Assembly: GCF_921293095.1 (NCBI RefSeq) | Contig: NC_060254.1 | Span: 12,152,001-12,216,000, forward strand | Origin: Ischnura elegans | Taxonomy: Eukaryota; Arthropoda; Insecta; Odonata; Coenagrionidae | Direction of reading: 5' to 3' | Length of the DNA: 64,000 bases | In this document: positions 13,503 through 23,504 of the stretch, one piece after another | How positions within the stretch are numbered: position 1 is the stretch's first letter | Layout of the letters: each line of letters opens with the position of its first letter | Program-made: the position numbers and the translations under genes | The notes under the pieces: model-generated | Told to the model about the DNA's origin: nothing | Database searches by the model: none | What the model saw: the letters and a program-made list of their open reading frames with translations, nothing else

Positions 13503-15065
13503 TCGTATATGATTGTATTGTTACAAGGTAGGTATCACAATTCACTACTAAAGAGTCGATTCACGTTATTTCTGATGTACCTAGGGACTATAAGGTTCCG
13601 CGTAAATAGTACTCGCAGGCAAGGTCCCGACAAAGTAGATAAAACTAGGGATCGCGAGTACAAGAAAGTAGATACAACTTCGAATCGTGCGTAGGGATTG
13701 ATCGCAAATTGGCACTCGTCATTGTGGAATGCGAGCACTAACCGTCTATTACCACCGATTTATAACCTTAACTGCGAAATGGAGTTTCTTCCACGATCAA
13801 TGATTATGAGTAAAACTACGAGAATCATGCATTCAAAAAACTTCAATGATTTTGTTTATTCAACCACTTCTCACTGCCGGGTTTATTTGAGCATAAAAAT
13901 CCAATCCGTGTGGATAAAGGGAGAATATTTTGCAAAAAAATGTGAAAATATTAAAAAACTGTGAATTTAATATTTTTTTAAAATTATATAAAGATCATGT
14001 GTTTCAGCATAACATTATTTTCAGCCCATAAAAACAGCTTGACGTATGACACTGGCTAACGACATCTAGCGGAGCGCCGTATGCCGTAGAGGCCGTGGCG
14101 CATGTCTTATGCTCCTTCGTCTCTTATACTGCAAATCGGGAGCCTTACCATACCGGCGGCGTGGCGTAAAGGTCCGAATGTTTACGTCTATTTCCCAACC
14201 AATGTATACTGTACCTTCTGTAGTGCTTCTTCCACATACTTCAGCCACATCAATATCTTTTTTTTTCAAATACACACGAGGTATAAGCCAGTTATTGCCT
14301 AGATATTATCATTATATCATTTTCGTGAGCATAACTTATTATTTACCAGGTAAGAAGGATAAATAATTGCATTGTGTAACCACGTGTACCGGCGCGGCGT
14401 AGCGGGCCGAACGCTAAAAATTGCCATGACCGCATCCATTTACCGGCAAAAGTATTCTGTACCCTACGTAGTGTACGGGAATACTTCAATCACCCCATTA
14501 TCATGTTTTCAACCAAACAGGTATAGGTATAAAACAGTTATTGCCTTGATGTTATTATTATGTCAGTTTCATTAGCATCGTTCTTAATTTATTAGTCAAA
14601 CAGGATGAACAATTGCATTGTGCAATTACATTAGTATACATGATTAATTAAGCATTGATGGGAACTACGATGTTTGTGATGATATGTTATTGATGGTGAT
14701 ATGTCATCAGAATTTTACTGAAACATTCGAAAAATAAAGCTGCTGCAAATTTATTTTCACCACTAACAATTTTGAGAATAATATTTGCCATACATTTCAC
14801 CATTTTCTCCCTTATATTTCTCGAACGGATCACATATACTAATCGCGGATGGAACATAGCTTTTCCAGGATAAACAAATTGTTCTGTACCTTCCGTAGTG
14901 CACGGAAATTCTCCGATCACTCTAATATTTTTTTTTCATACGCATATGAGGCATAGGCCATTTATGCCTGGATATTATTCAACATTTTCGTCAGCATTTT
15001 TTATTATTTATCAGGTGACTAGGGTAAACAATTACTTTGTGCATGTCTAAATGAGGATATATTAC
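13503..15065 (+). repeat. Large-unit local repeat, unit 1
   Basis: First and fullest unit of a degenerate repeat that recurs at 17105-17990, 19220-20030 and 20120-20199 plus 23505-24190. Segment order: Y (13530-13835, with GAGTACAAG and GTAGATACAACTTC), Z (13841-14100, with TTCAATGATTTTGT, ACATTATTTTCAGCCCATAA and GACATCTAGCGG), then W in three partial copies (14115-14382, 14383-14860, 14861-15065) marked by CGGCGTGGCG or similar, TTCTGTACC, CAGTTATTGCC. No convincing reading frame. Confidence 0.65.
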
Positions 15066-15267
15066 ACTGGGGAAAAATATTTTTTCTGTGCTAGACCTGA
15101 GACTTGTGTTTGACTAACTTTTGGTATCTTTATAAGTAAATAACCTCATTTTTTATCTATCACATCAGCTTTTTAAACTACAGGATACCCTCTTTATGTC
15201 TCGCATGTCAAAACCAAATTTGCAGTTGATGGAAAATAAAGCTATATCTTACCTTATATACTGCCCA

Positions 15268-15887
15268 ACATCAACCTAGGAAAGCATTAGCTTGAAGAGG
15301 TGAACGAGTTCTCTTACCTGGGAAGCCGGATTACTAGCGATGGACGGAGCAAGAAAGAAATACACAGTAGAATAGCGCAGGCGAAGAGGGCTTTCTACAA
15401 AAAGAAGAATCTTCTTACAGCTGAAAATACCAGCAAAGAAGTAAGGAAACAATTCATCAGATGCTACATATGGAGTATGTTTCTCTATGGAAGCGAGGCT
15501 TGGACGTTGACAGTAGCAAAGTCAAGAGTGGAAGCATTCGAAATGTGGTGCTACCGAAGAATGATGAAGATAAAATGGATTGACCGTGTGAGTAACCAGC
15601 AAGTGCTAAGGAGAGTAGGAGAAAAGAGAAGCCTCCTAAAAACATTAAGCAGAAGAAGGGACAACTTAGTTGGCCACATTTTGAGGCACGATGGTCTGAT
15701 GAAGACAATCGGTGAAGGACAAGTGGAAGGGAAAAAGGGCAAGGGACGGCCCCGAATGAGTTATATAGGACAGGTTATAAAGGATGTAAAAGAGAATAAA
15801 TATGTAGCTATGAAGAGATTAGCGGATAGGAGAGAGAAATGGAGAGCTGCGTCAAACCAATCTTAGGATTGTTGACTAATGATGATG
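15268..15887 (+). pseudogene. 5'-truncated RTE retrotransposon copy with 10-bp target duplication
   Basis: Encodes the post-RT part of an RTE-like polyprotein: FSYLGSRITSDGRSKKEI, RIAQAKRAFYKKK, QFIRCYIWSMFLYGSEAWTL, RRMMKIKWIDRVSNQQV, LVGHILRHDGLMKT, KGKGRPRM, REKWRAASNQS. The frame is open from 15300 to 15866; a stop just upstream at about 15287 and the absence of the RT core make it non-functional. The insertion is bounded by a perfect direct repeat ATACTGCCCA at 15258-15267 and 15888-15897. The 3' end is a short GATGATGAT tail. It lies at the end of repeat unit 1 and so postdates it. Confidence 0.9.
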
Positions 15888-16004
15888 ATACTGCCCATAC
15901 TGAATTATTTAATGTTTACAAGGGTCATATGCAGTTATAGAGTGTATACCGTAAGTTGGCGCAAGGGCCCGCGAAGTACCTGATCCTCCAAATCGGGAGC
16001 TTTA

Positions 16005-17090
16005 CCATACCTACGGTTCATTCCGTCCATTATGAACGATTTCAGATCCGAATCATTTCCACGAACCAAATACTAGAGCTATATCGTTAATGAATGAATC
16101 GCTCAAAATGAACGATTCATCGGCAATACCAGAATGAATTGAAATCTTCAAAATGAACGATTCGTTGGAAGAAATCGTTCAAAATGAACGGTCGAAGATT
16201 CAAATCCTCCAAATCCAAATCGTTCAAAAAGAACTATTTGAATTCGGCTTGACTGCGTTGATGCTACCTATGAGAGGCGGTGAATCATCATTTGATACTG
16301 ACGAATGACCATACAGTTTGAAAATAACAATGAACTCTTCACCGTAATCACTATCGATTTGACTAGTAGGAATATGCGGTATGTATTACAGAGTGACTGA
16401 AATAAATATGCACTGATTTCGTAGAATGTCATGAGAGCTTATTCACGGAGAAATTAGTGCTGTAAGTATTCTTCTAACTATAACAGTGAAATGAAAATAC
16501 TTGAGGCATGGGAATTTTTCTAAGTGGAATTAAAAGGAATACTTCACTTTCAGACTTAAATGTTTTAATAAGTATGAAAGTCTTTGAGAAATAATTGCAT
16601 GCAATGGAACTGATAAAAATGTCTGTAATCTGACGGATTGAACTTATTTTCAGAGTTATTTACAATAAGAGTAATTGCATTTCACAATTAATTTATCGTG
16701 GACTATTAATGTTCTGTAGCATAACTTCCAGACAAAACGATGAGGTTTTAAAATCTGAAAGCAATTTATCCGGGATGCCTTCAAAATGAAAAGTAATGTG
16801 AAATGCTATCCGTCATAATATTTGAAGAGCTACACAGATTCTCATGGATTCAAGCATGGTTAATACACTACACATACATATAATGTATTCTCCATGGATT
16901 CAATATTCACACGGATTCGAGATTCAGATGGATTCGATATTCCCGCGGTTCATACGGATCATAATGAACAATTTAAAGAACCGATTCATCTCCATGAATC
17001 AAATCTCATGAAGCGAACCCACCAAATTAACCGAAATTCCCACTTCTACCTAATACCACGAACCGAATTCATTGATGTCCCACCTCGTAG
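16005..17090. repeat. Region of reiterated TGAACGATTC words, probable old DNA element
   Basis: The words ATGAACGATT, AACGATTC and related forms recur many times at 16005-16250 in both orientations, and a second cluster of GGATTCGA, GAACCGATTC and CGAACC words lies at 16850-17080. The outer parts look loosely inverted (ACGGTTCATTC near 16015; GAACCGAATTCATTG near 17060), suggesting a transposon with reiterated subterminal motifs. Between them is AT-rich DNA with no ORF. Confidence 0.4.
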
Positions 17091-17104
17091 TATTACTTAA
17101 TACA

Positions 17105-17990
17105 CATAGTGGATTTGGCGAAATGAAATCATTTCACCAGTCAAAAAATTGAATGTTAATTCAACTGACGAAGTAATATATGTTCAATGATTTTGTATAC
17201 AAAACCGTTAGGGTTTCTCACTACTGGGTTTATTTGATCTTAAAAAATTCCAATTCGGTGGATACAGAGAAAATATTTTGCAAAATATGTGAAAATATTT
17301 AAAAAATTTCATTTTAAATATTTTTTCAAAACAAAATAAAGATAATGTGTTTCATCAAAACATTATTATCAGCCCAAAAAAACAGCTTGAAGAATGTCAC
17401 TAGCTAACGACATCTAGCGGAGCGCCGTATGCCGTGGCGGCCGCGGCGCGTGTCTTTTCGCTTCCTCGCGTATCTACCTGATCCTCCAAACCCTTACCAT
17501 TCCGGCGCGGCGTGGCGTACTGGGCCGAATGTTAAAAATTGCCATTGCTACATTTATTTCTCAACCAAAGCATACGCACCTTCTGTAGTTCATGGGCATT
17601 CTTCAGTCAAATCAATATATTTTTTTCAAACACACACATACGCCAGTTATTGCCTAGATATTATTAGTATATCATTTTCGTCAGCATAATTTATTTTTAT
17701 CAGATAACGGGGATAAAAAATTGCAATTTGTAATTACATTAGTGTACATAATTAATTAAACTTGGATGGGAACTACGATTTTTGTGATGATATGTTATTG
17801 AAGGTGATATGCCTCCTTAATTTTACTGAAACATTCGAAAATAAAGCTGCCACAAATTTATTTTCACCACGAACAATTTTGAGCATAATATTTGCCATCA
17901 ATTTAGTCGCTAATATTTCTCTAACGGATCACATATACTACTCGCGGTTGGAACATAGCTTTTCCAGGATAAACAAAACGTTCATATTAG
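17105..17990 (+). repeat. Large-unit local repeat, unit 2
   Basis: Matches unit 1 in order: the end of Y (GCGAAATGAAATCATTTCA), Z (17183-17460, ending GACATCTAGCGGAGCGCCGT as in unit 1), and W (17470-17985, with CGGCGCGGCG, CAGTTATTGCC, GGGAACTACGA, AAAGCTGCCAC and CATAGCTTTTCCAGGAT). The 141-codon frame at 17762-18187 starts inside this repeat and is not a recognised protein. Confidence 0.65.
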
Positions 17991-18417
17991 TGCGCAAGAA
18001 TCACTTTGGTCTAACTAAGGAGAAATTGATCTCTACGGCCTCTAAGCAATACAAAACAAGAAGCGAGTATCCAATGGCCGTAAAATTTGGCGCCACTCGT
18101 CAAATAAAACATCAACTCTACCTGAATAACCCTCAAGCGGCAGTTTACGGGACTTTTACTTCCTCGCCAGGGACTGCCAAAGACTGAATGAAACCTATGC
18201 AAGGCTGTAGAGACCTCGCTAACGTAACGTTAAGTTGTAACTCTGGAGCCATCATGGCTGATGGGACCCCACTGAGGATGCCGGGTTATTACCTCAAACC
18301 GAGATGGTGCGTGGAAATGACGCTAATGCAGTTGACCCTGAGAAGAACCAATGCATCCAGAGCATCGTTCACATTCCACGATTGGTGCCAGTAAGGGTAG
18401 TCATCTTATGATTTTAA

Positions 18418-19105
18418 CACTTTGAGTGCCAGCTGCTAATTTTAAATCCCTACTGAAAAATCCAGCCATTTTTACTAAATTCGTACATTTTTTTAAACAT
18501 TAGCATCAAAAATATATTTATATCGATGTGTATTTCAATGAAAGTGGACTTTGCTCCTCTTAATTAATGAGTGTAATAACATTTATTGCTAGTTTTTAAA
18601 TATTTAATTTAACAATGAAAACCTACTTTTTTTTTAAAAAAAAGTTGCAACATATGATGCACCGCCATAACATGCATAGTAATTTTTTATTACGCTCAAT
18701 TTGAAGTATTTAAAGCATGGAAATCATAAAAAAGCATTGTTCCAGGCAGAATTATAAATCCTGGATGACAAAAAGAGTCACTGCACCCTCAACGAGCGGT
18801 TCATTGGCCCAAAACATTTTCACACAAAGTGGCCTAAGATAAGGATGCCGGTAGCTAAAGAGGACTTTTCGTCCTCAAGACATTAAGTGAACTCCTTTTC
18901 CATCGAGCAGTTGATTTTTGAAAAAACAGAACTACTAAGCAGTAAACTGGAAAAGTACCACGGGCGAAATATTATGGCTTTACGCATACAGAGCCTATTA
19001 AATAGAAAGACTTAATATAACGTCAATGGCAATCTTCAGAAAGATGAACGTAATGCGCCATTTGGGTGCCATGGACGTAAAATTACGTCCATGGCAGCCA
19101 AAGTG
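18418..19105. mobile_element. piggyBac-like MITE in a TTAA site
   Basis: Flanked by TTAA at 18414-18417 and 19106-19109. Terminal inverted repeats are CACTTTGAGTGCCA and CACTTTGGCTGCCA, the form expected for piggyBac-type ends. Just inside the right end is a palindrome around GGACGTAAAATTACGTCC. 688 bp, no transposase frame, so non-autonomous. Confidence 0.8.
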
Positions 19106-19219
19106 TTAAATTCAAGAATTCTGGGGAAATGATTTTCAATACCGGCTCGTGATCACGCAGTGATCTCACTACGATACTCAGTTCAGTATGATTGAAATAC
19201 TTATTTTGATTATATATCT

Positions 19220-20030
19220 AACACTCTTGAGGTGAATATGGTAATTTCACCACTCAAATATTACGAGTTAAGTTGTGGCATGTCTCGTTTATGGTAGAAT
19301 TCCAATCATTCAATTTATCACAAAGCTGAATTTTCTCATTACCGAGTCAATTTGAGCTTTCCAAATCAAATACGAATGGATATGAGAAATTTTGGCGAAT
19401 AGTATTATAAAAATTAAAGAAGAATTTTTGAAACGATTTCTAATAACATAAAGTCATTAGTTTCACCAAAATATTATTTTTAACCTATAACAACAGCAAA
19501 AGAAAGATTCAAGCCAATGACATCTAGCGTCGCGGTTTTGCTTTATACTCCCTCTCGTAACTACCTTATCTTCCAAATTGGTAGTCCAACCAACCGTCGC
19601 GTCGCAGCGGGCCGAATGTTGAAAATTGCCATGGATACATCTATGCATCAACCAAAGTATTCTGTACCTTACATAGTGTACGGGAATACTTCAACCAGTC
19701 CAACATCATTTTTTTAAGCACACATGATTTATAAACCAGTTATTGCCTTGATATTATTATTAAGTTTATTTCGTTAGCATCATTCTTAATTTATTAGTTG
19801 AACAGGATGAACAGTTGCGCTGCGGAATTACATTAGTATACATAATTAATTGAATATGGATGGGAACTACAATGCTTGTGATGCAATGATATTGAAGGTG
19901 ATTTATTGGTTGTATTTTACTGAAACTTTCGAGAAAAAAAGCTGCTAAAAAATTATTTTCAACACTAGCAATAATTGAGCATGTGTAATACGTATCTCGA
20001 GGTTGGCCGCGTGAATGCAGGTGAAATACT
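19220..20030 (+). repeat. Large-unit local repeat, unit 3
   Basis: A more diverged unit: Z-like part 19309-19532 (ATTATTTTTAACCTATAA, GACATCTAGCG) and W part 19555-20030 (GCAGCGGGCCGAATGTT, TATTCTGTACC, GTGTACGGGAATACTTCAA, GGGAACTACAATG, AAAGCTGCTAAA, GAGCATGTGT). The unit stops where a hAT-family fragment begins. Confidence 0.6.
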
Positions 20031-20039
20031 TATACATTA

Positions 20040-20199
20040 ATATCCATGAGGCCCTCCGGTCGATGTGAAACCGAATTTTGGCCGTTTATTAAAAAAGGTT
20101 GGAGACCATTGTCGTGTATGATCGTGTTGTTTCAAAGTATCACTGTTAGCAACCAACGAATCGATGCACGTTATTTCTAATGTACCTAAGTACTCAAAT
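20040..20199. repeat. hAT-family fragment followed by a partial Y segment
   Basis: 20040-20119 matches the right part of the hAT MITE at 13201-13502 (GGCCCTCCGGTCGATGTGA, then GGTTGGAGACCATTG) but lacks a left end. 20120-20199 continues with the same flank and Y segment as unit 1 (GCACGTTATTTCTAATGTAC). The Y segment is then broken by a TTAA insertion and resumes at 23501. Confidence 0.6.
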
Positions 20200-20234
20200 T
20201 TAACCCATCTATTGCCACCGGGCCGATATATTGT

Positions 20235-20345
20235 CGGCCTCGGTGGCGCCGGGGTAAAGTCCTCGACTGCTAACATAGAGGTCGCGAGTTTATATTTTAT
20301 GGCAAAACCACCCAGGGCATGGATGTATGCGATTGTCAAACAAGT
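20235..20345 (+). mobile_element. tRNA-derived SINE, family B, copy 1
   Basis: The stretch begins GGCCTCGGTGGCGCCGGGGT (box-A-like), continues with GAGGTCGCGAGTTTATATTTT at the expected box-B position (decayed), and has a body word GGGCATGGATGTATGCGATT. The same order, with an intact box B, occurs on the minus strand at 45300-45446. Confidence 0.55.
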
Positions 20346-20415
20346 TAATTGTAAGAGAGGACTATCTAGTCCTAAATTCGCTTGTGAAATTAAGACGACA
20401 TAATTATTATTATTA

Positions 20416-20440
20416 GGGGAAGGTGTTGTACCTTGGAACA
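20416..20440. repeat. Left terminal inverted repeat of the Tigger element
   Basis: 25 bp, an exact reverse complement of 23174-23198. The inner 13 bp include the GTACCTTGGAAC word that recurs seven more times inside the element. Confidence 0.95.
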
Positions 20441-20768
20441 GATTTTGGTTTTTTAATCATTTTGATACTTTAAAGGAGAGGTCGGAGGTTCTGCCTGTTT
20501 CCATTCTTTGGTACCACTATTGTATATGTTTTCTAAATGCCATTCAGATAAATAATAAACAGATCCTTAATGCAATCATTTAATTTTGATATCAATGACA
20601 TGTGTTCCAAGGTACAGTGACTTCTTGTACCTTGGAACATCTCATGTTGTACCTTGGAACATGGCTTGTATAAATCTGGCAAACGTATTAGCAGTCCATC
20701 TAATCTTTTAATATGAAAACATCTATACTCATACAAATACTAAGTGAACATTTAGCAAACGTTATGTC

Positions 20769-22685
20769 CTAATTCATTGAGTTTAATTCTGGTACATGAA
20801 AAAATCCTCTTTTTGAAATTTGCCTTGGAGAGTTAATACCACCTAAAATATCTTCCCATGGATATATTAAAATGTCTTCTTTCTCTGGCCATTTCCATGA
20901 CTTTTTTGATTTTGTCATTGAGCTAATGGTTGCCCCATCATCATTAACATTGATTATTTTCCCAGGATACAATTCGTTATCATATGTAACTGCTACAAAC
21001 TGCCCCACTGCACGAACAACACTTTTTAGAGGAAGAACATATTTCATGCTTTTTTCTCCCATACCCACTGCAATGGCATTTTCTTCGATTTTGTCTTCAG
21101 CATCTTGTTCAAGTATTTCTTGCACACTCACTTCTTTATATGAAGAATCTTGACAAATCACCTGTTCGCACTCGTCCCCACTATCGTCTATTATCAACTT
21201 ACGTTTAACGGGCTTTTTCTTCTTACTGATACCACTTGTTTTCTGTGCTGCAATTTCCTCCTTGTTGGGTGTGTCTGTTAGAATTCTAGATTTTCCTTTT
21301 GCTCTTCCTTTAGAAGTCCCCTTCCTAGGCAGCGCCTTTGGAAACGGTCTGATCATCACTGGTGAGATTGTAGGCTCTTCACTTGTTGAAGGTTTACTCA
21401 CCAATTGCAGTGGCTCATGCCTTTCTCCTGGATTCAGTGCTGGATCGGGACGGTCTGAGACATACGAGGAAAGAAACTCATCTTCCTGAAAAATGTCCTC
21501 ATTCAGTGGCGAGATGCCAGTAGCACTAAAACCACTCAGAATGTTGCTGGTAGTAAAAGCAAGAGGAAATGCTCTGCCCACCAATTGAGCAACATCATAC
21601 ACTGACACAGATTTCCCTGGGTTGGAGGACATCCAGTTATTCATTGCCCTATTATAATGCATCTTGAAAGAACCAAAAACTGTCCGATCTAGAGGCTGAA
21701 GTTTATGTGAAGTGTGTGGAGGAAATGTGATCATAATTATTCCTGAAGCTCGGGCCTTCTCAATAACTGGGATATTCACATGGCTATCATGGTTGTCAAG
21801 GAACATGAGAATTGGTTCCTCTTTTGAAGGCTTTGCATGTTGTATGAAATGATCTAAAAATTTCAAGAATAGACTCTCATTGGACCACCCGGATGGGTTA
21901 GCACCTCCTATGCTACCTACTGGAGCTCCAGTTAACATGAAATCCTTGAAATTTACTCTCGGAAACACAAACATAGGAGGAATGTGATTCCCAACAGCGT
22001 TAATTGCAGCAATCATGGTCACATTCTGTCCCCTTTCTCCAGAAGTCATACTTCCCAACTGTTTTATGCCTTTTGGAGCCACAATTTTCGGTGGTACGTG
22101 GACCGTTGATAGCCCTGTCTCATCCACATTGTAAATTTGATGTGCAGGAAATGGACCATGCTTTTCCAGAACAGTTTTAACATTTTTAAAGAATGCTTGT
22201 ACATTGAATTTATTAAAGCTTGTTGATCGAGCAAGAGACGTTGCTTCAGGCTTCCGAAGTGCAACCGAAGCTTCATGTTTCTTCATAAAATTTCTCATCC
22301 ATTCACCTCCGGCAGTTTGGTTTTCATCCCACTGTTGAGGATATTTAACTTTGTTTGCTTTAGCATACTGGTATGCAAGCTCCCGTATCTCCCATTTCGT
22401 TAACCCATAATGCAGAAGAGCTGCCTGCTTTATGTAGTCAAGCAGTTCCTCCTCCATTGTAATATTAAAAACTTGTTTTACTGCATTTGTTGCTTCATAT
22501 TTATACACATCTGAACCTGACTGTTTATGAATTTCAATATGTCTGTGTAGTGTTCCCAATTTTACTGTAAAATCTGCACATGCTTGCCGCAATGACATTT
22601 CACCATTTATGACTGCCATAACTGCACATTCAATATTTTCTTTTACAACTGCTGATCGTTTCTTACCTTCTTTACTTCTAGGCAT
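20769..22685 (-). CDS. Tigger/pogo-like DDD transposase
   Basis: Catalyses cut-and-paste movement of the surrounding element, binding its ends in the nucleus. I place the start at the ATG at 22683-22685 (MPRSKEGKKRS), giving 638 residues. The open frame continues upstream to 22799 only from a TTG, and a splice acceptor (TTTTGTTTTAG) lies just before this ATG. Order of domains: Psq-type helix-turn-helix at about residues 8-52 (SLRQACADF), CENP-B/Tc5-like helix-turn-helix at about 75-150, then the DDE core with D188 (NVDETG), D297 (LDNHDSH) and D333 (LQPLDRTVFG); 35 residues separate the last two. A basic, probably nuclear-targeting stretch follows (KKKKPVKRK), and a C-terminal module contains FVAVTYDNELYPGKI and WPEKEDILIYPWEDIL, possibly Tudor/SH3-like (inference). 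No stop or frameshift is seen. A domesticated host gene is unlikely because TIRs and TA flanks are intact. Confidence 0.93.
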   Translation of the reverse strand: MPRSKEGKKRSAVVKENIECAVMAVINGEMSLRQACADFTVKLGTLHRHIEIHKQSGSDVYKYEATNAVKQVFNITMEEELLDYIKQAALLHYGLTKWEIRELAYQYAKANKVKYPQQWDENQTAGGEWMRNFMKKHEASVALRKPEATSLARSTSFNKFNVQAFFKNVKTVLEKHGPFPAHQIYNVDETGLSTVHVPPKIVAPKGIKQLGSMTSGERGQNVTMIAAINAVGNHIPPMFVFPRVNFKDFMLTGAPVGSIGGANPSGWSNESLFLKFLDHFIQHAKPSKEEPILMFLDNHDSHVNIPVIEKARASGIIMITFPPHTSHKLQPLDRTVFGSFKMHYNRAMNNWMSSNPGKSVSVYDVAQLVGRAFPLAFTTSNILSGFSATGISPLNEDIFQEDEFLSSYVSDRPDPALNPGERHEPLQLVSKPSTSEEPTISPVMIRPFPKALPRKGTSKGRAKGKSRILTDTPNKEEIAAQKTSGISKKKKPVKRKLIIDDSGDECEQVICQDSSYKEVSVQEILEQDAEDKIEENAIAVGMGEKSMKYVLPLKSVVRAVGQFVAVTYDNELYPGKIINVNDDGATISSMTKSKKSWKWPEKEDILIYPWEDILGGINSPRQISKRGFFHVPELNSMN

Positions 22686-22698
22686 ATTCTGGCCTAAC

Positions 22699-22923
22699 CT
22701 AAAACAAAATAGATACTGGTATGTAGCTTCATCATAATTGTCTTTAGTAAGTAATTTACAAAAATGATTCATGTTAGTGTACCTTGGAACATGTTCCAAG
22801 GTACACTAACAATAGTGTTCAGAGGTACACCAACTACAACATTCATTTCCAAACACCGACTTCTTCATATAAATTACAACAATTAACATTAAAATAAGTA
22901 GTAATAGACACAGTTATACTTAC
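22699..22923 (-). other. Predicted 5' intron of the transposase transcript
   Basis: On the minus strand a good donor (CT then GTAAGTAT, intron start at 22923) pairs with an acceptor TCTATTTTGTTTTAG ending at 22699, 14 nt before the MPRSK start codon. The 38-bp palindrome at 22773-22810 would lie inside this 225-nt intron. Inference from splice consensus only. Confidence 0.45.
22773..22810. promoter_or_regulatory. 38-bp perfect palindrome of two transposase-site-like words
   Basis: The left half GTTAGTGTACCTTGGAACA is followed directly by its exact reverse complement. It holds two of the eight GTACCTTGGAAC words. It lies about 390 bp from the right end, just upstream of the transposase start, so it could be a transposase binding site with a self-regulatory role (inference). 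Other words are at 20428-20439, 20604-20615, 20627-20638, 20649-20660, 23159-23170 and 23175-23186. Confidence 0.7.
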
Positions 22924-23173
22924 AGTTTAAGAACAACTAGATGAAAATTCACTAACAATCGTGATGAAGATTCAGTCAATCGAAAATACTATCTCTGAAT
23001 AATTACTTTTTCGCCACATAAAATTCAACTGGAGTTTACATCAAAACTTGTAAACATCAGGCAGCCATTTCAAAACAATTGAGCATCTACTGGAGGTAGC
23101 TTCACATAGTTCAAACCATTCCCACTAGATGCCATGGTAAGTACTAAATATCTTCAATGTTCCAAGGTACAAG

Positions 23174-23198
23174 TGTTCCAAGGTACAACACCTTCCCC
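23174..23198. repeat. Right terminal inverted repeat of the Tigger element
   Basis: Exact reverse complement of 20416-20440, followed by TA. A second copy of the GTTCCAAGGTAC word sits immediately inside (23159-23170). Confidence 0.95.
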
Positions 23199-23504
23199 TA
23201 TATATCGGCCTTCGCTGGTTGAGCGAAAACTGCCAGGGGCCGATTTATCGGCCCGAATTATTTCACTTTTTTTCCCGTGATTGTGGCCTTTTCAACGGCT
23301 GTAATTTATGCAAACCCCCATTATCTACCTATGGTTATAAGATATATTTACATCTTAAGAATTGGGAAACAAATCTAGACGTATTAAATGAAATTAAGTA
23401 GCTGAAAAATTTTTTAATCTGAAATGTTACTAATTCCGGAAAATAGTCTTGGCCGTCTTCGTACATCCCACCTGAAATGGGCTGGCAGTAAAAGGATTAA
23501 GGTG

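Larger units (their letters stand above)
20416..23198 (-). mobile_element. Complete Tigger/pogo-type DNA transposon
   Basis: 2,783 bp bounded by perfect 25-bp terminal inverted repeats (20416-20440 and 23174-23198, starting GGGGAAGGTGTTGTACC) and flanked by TA on both sides (20414-20415, 23199-23200), as expected for pogo/Tigger elements. It contains one long uninterrupted transposase frame on the minus strand and eight exact copies of a 12-bp word (see 22773-22810 and the findings). Intact frame plus perfect TIRs suggest recent insertion and possibly an autonomous element. It sits inside a piggyBac-like element, so it is the younger of the two. Confidence 0.93.
20204..23496. mobile_element. 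piggyBac-like element carrying a nested Tigger transposon
   Basis: TTAA occurs at 20200-20203 and 23497-23500. Just inside are CCCATCTATTGCCA on the left and the inverse of TCCTTTTACTGCCA on the right, a plausible decayed piggyBac-type TIR pair. The repeat-unit sequence left of 20200 and right of 23500 joins up in the same order as unit 1, so the whole segment is an insertion. Without the Tigger element at 20416-23198 it would be about 510 bp and non-coding. A tRNA-SINE-like stretch lies inside at 20235-20345. Confidence 0.6.

Noticed and set aside
17762..18187. 141-codon frame
   Set aside because: Its start lies inside the W repeat segment and equivalent positions in other units are not open.
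22686..22799. N-terminal extension of the transposase from a TTG
   Set aside because: It reads through the binding-site palindrome and a splice acceptor; MPRSK is the usual type of start for this family.
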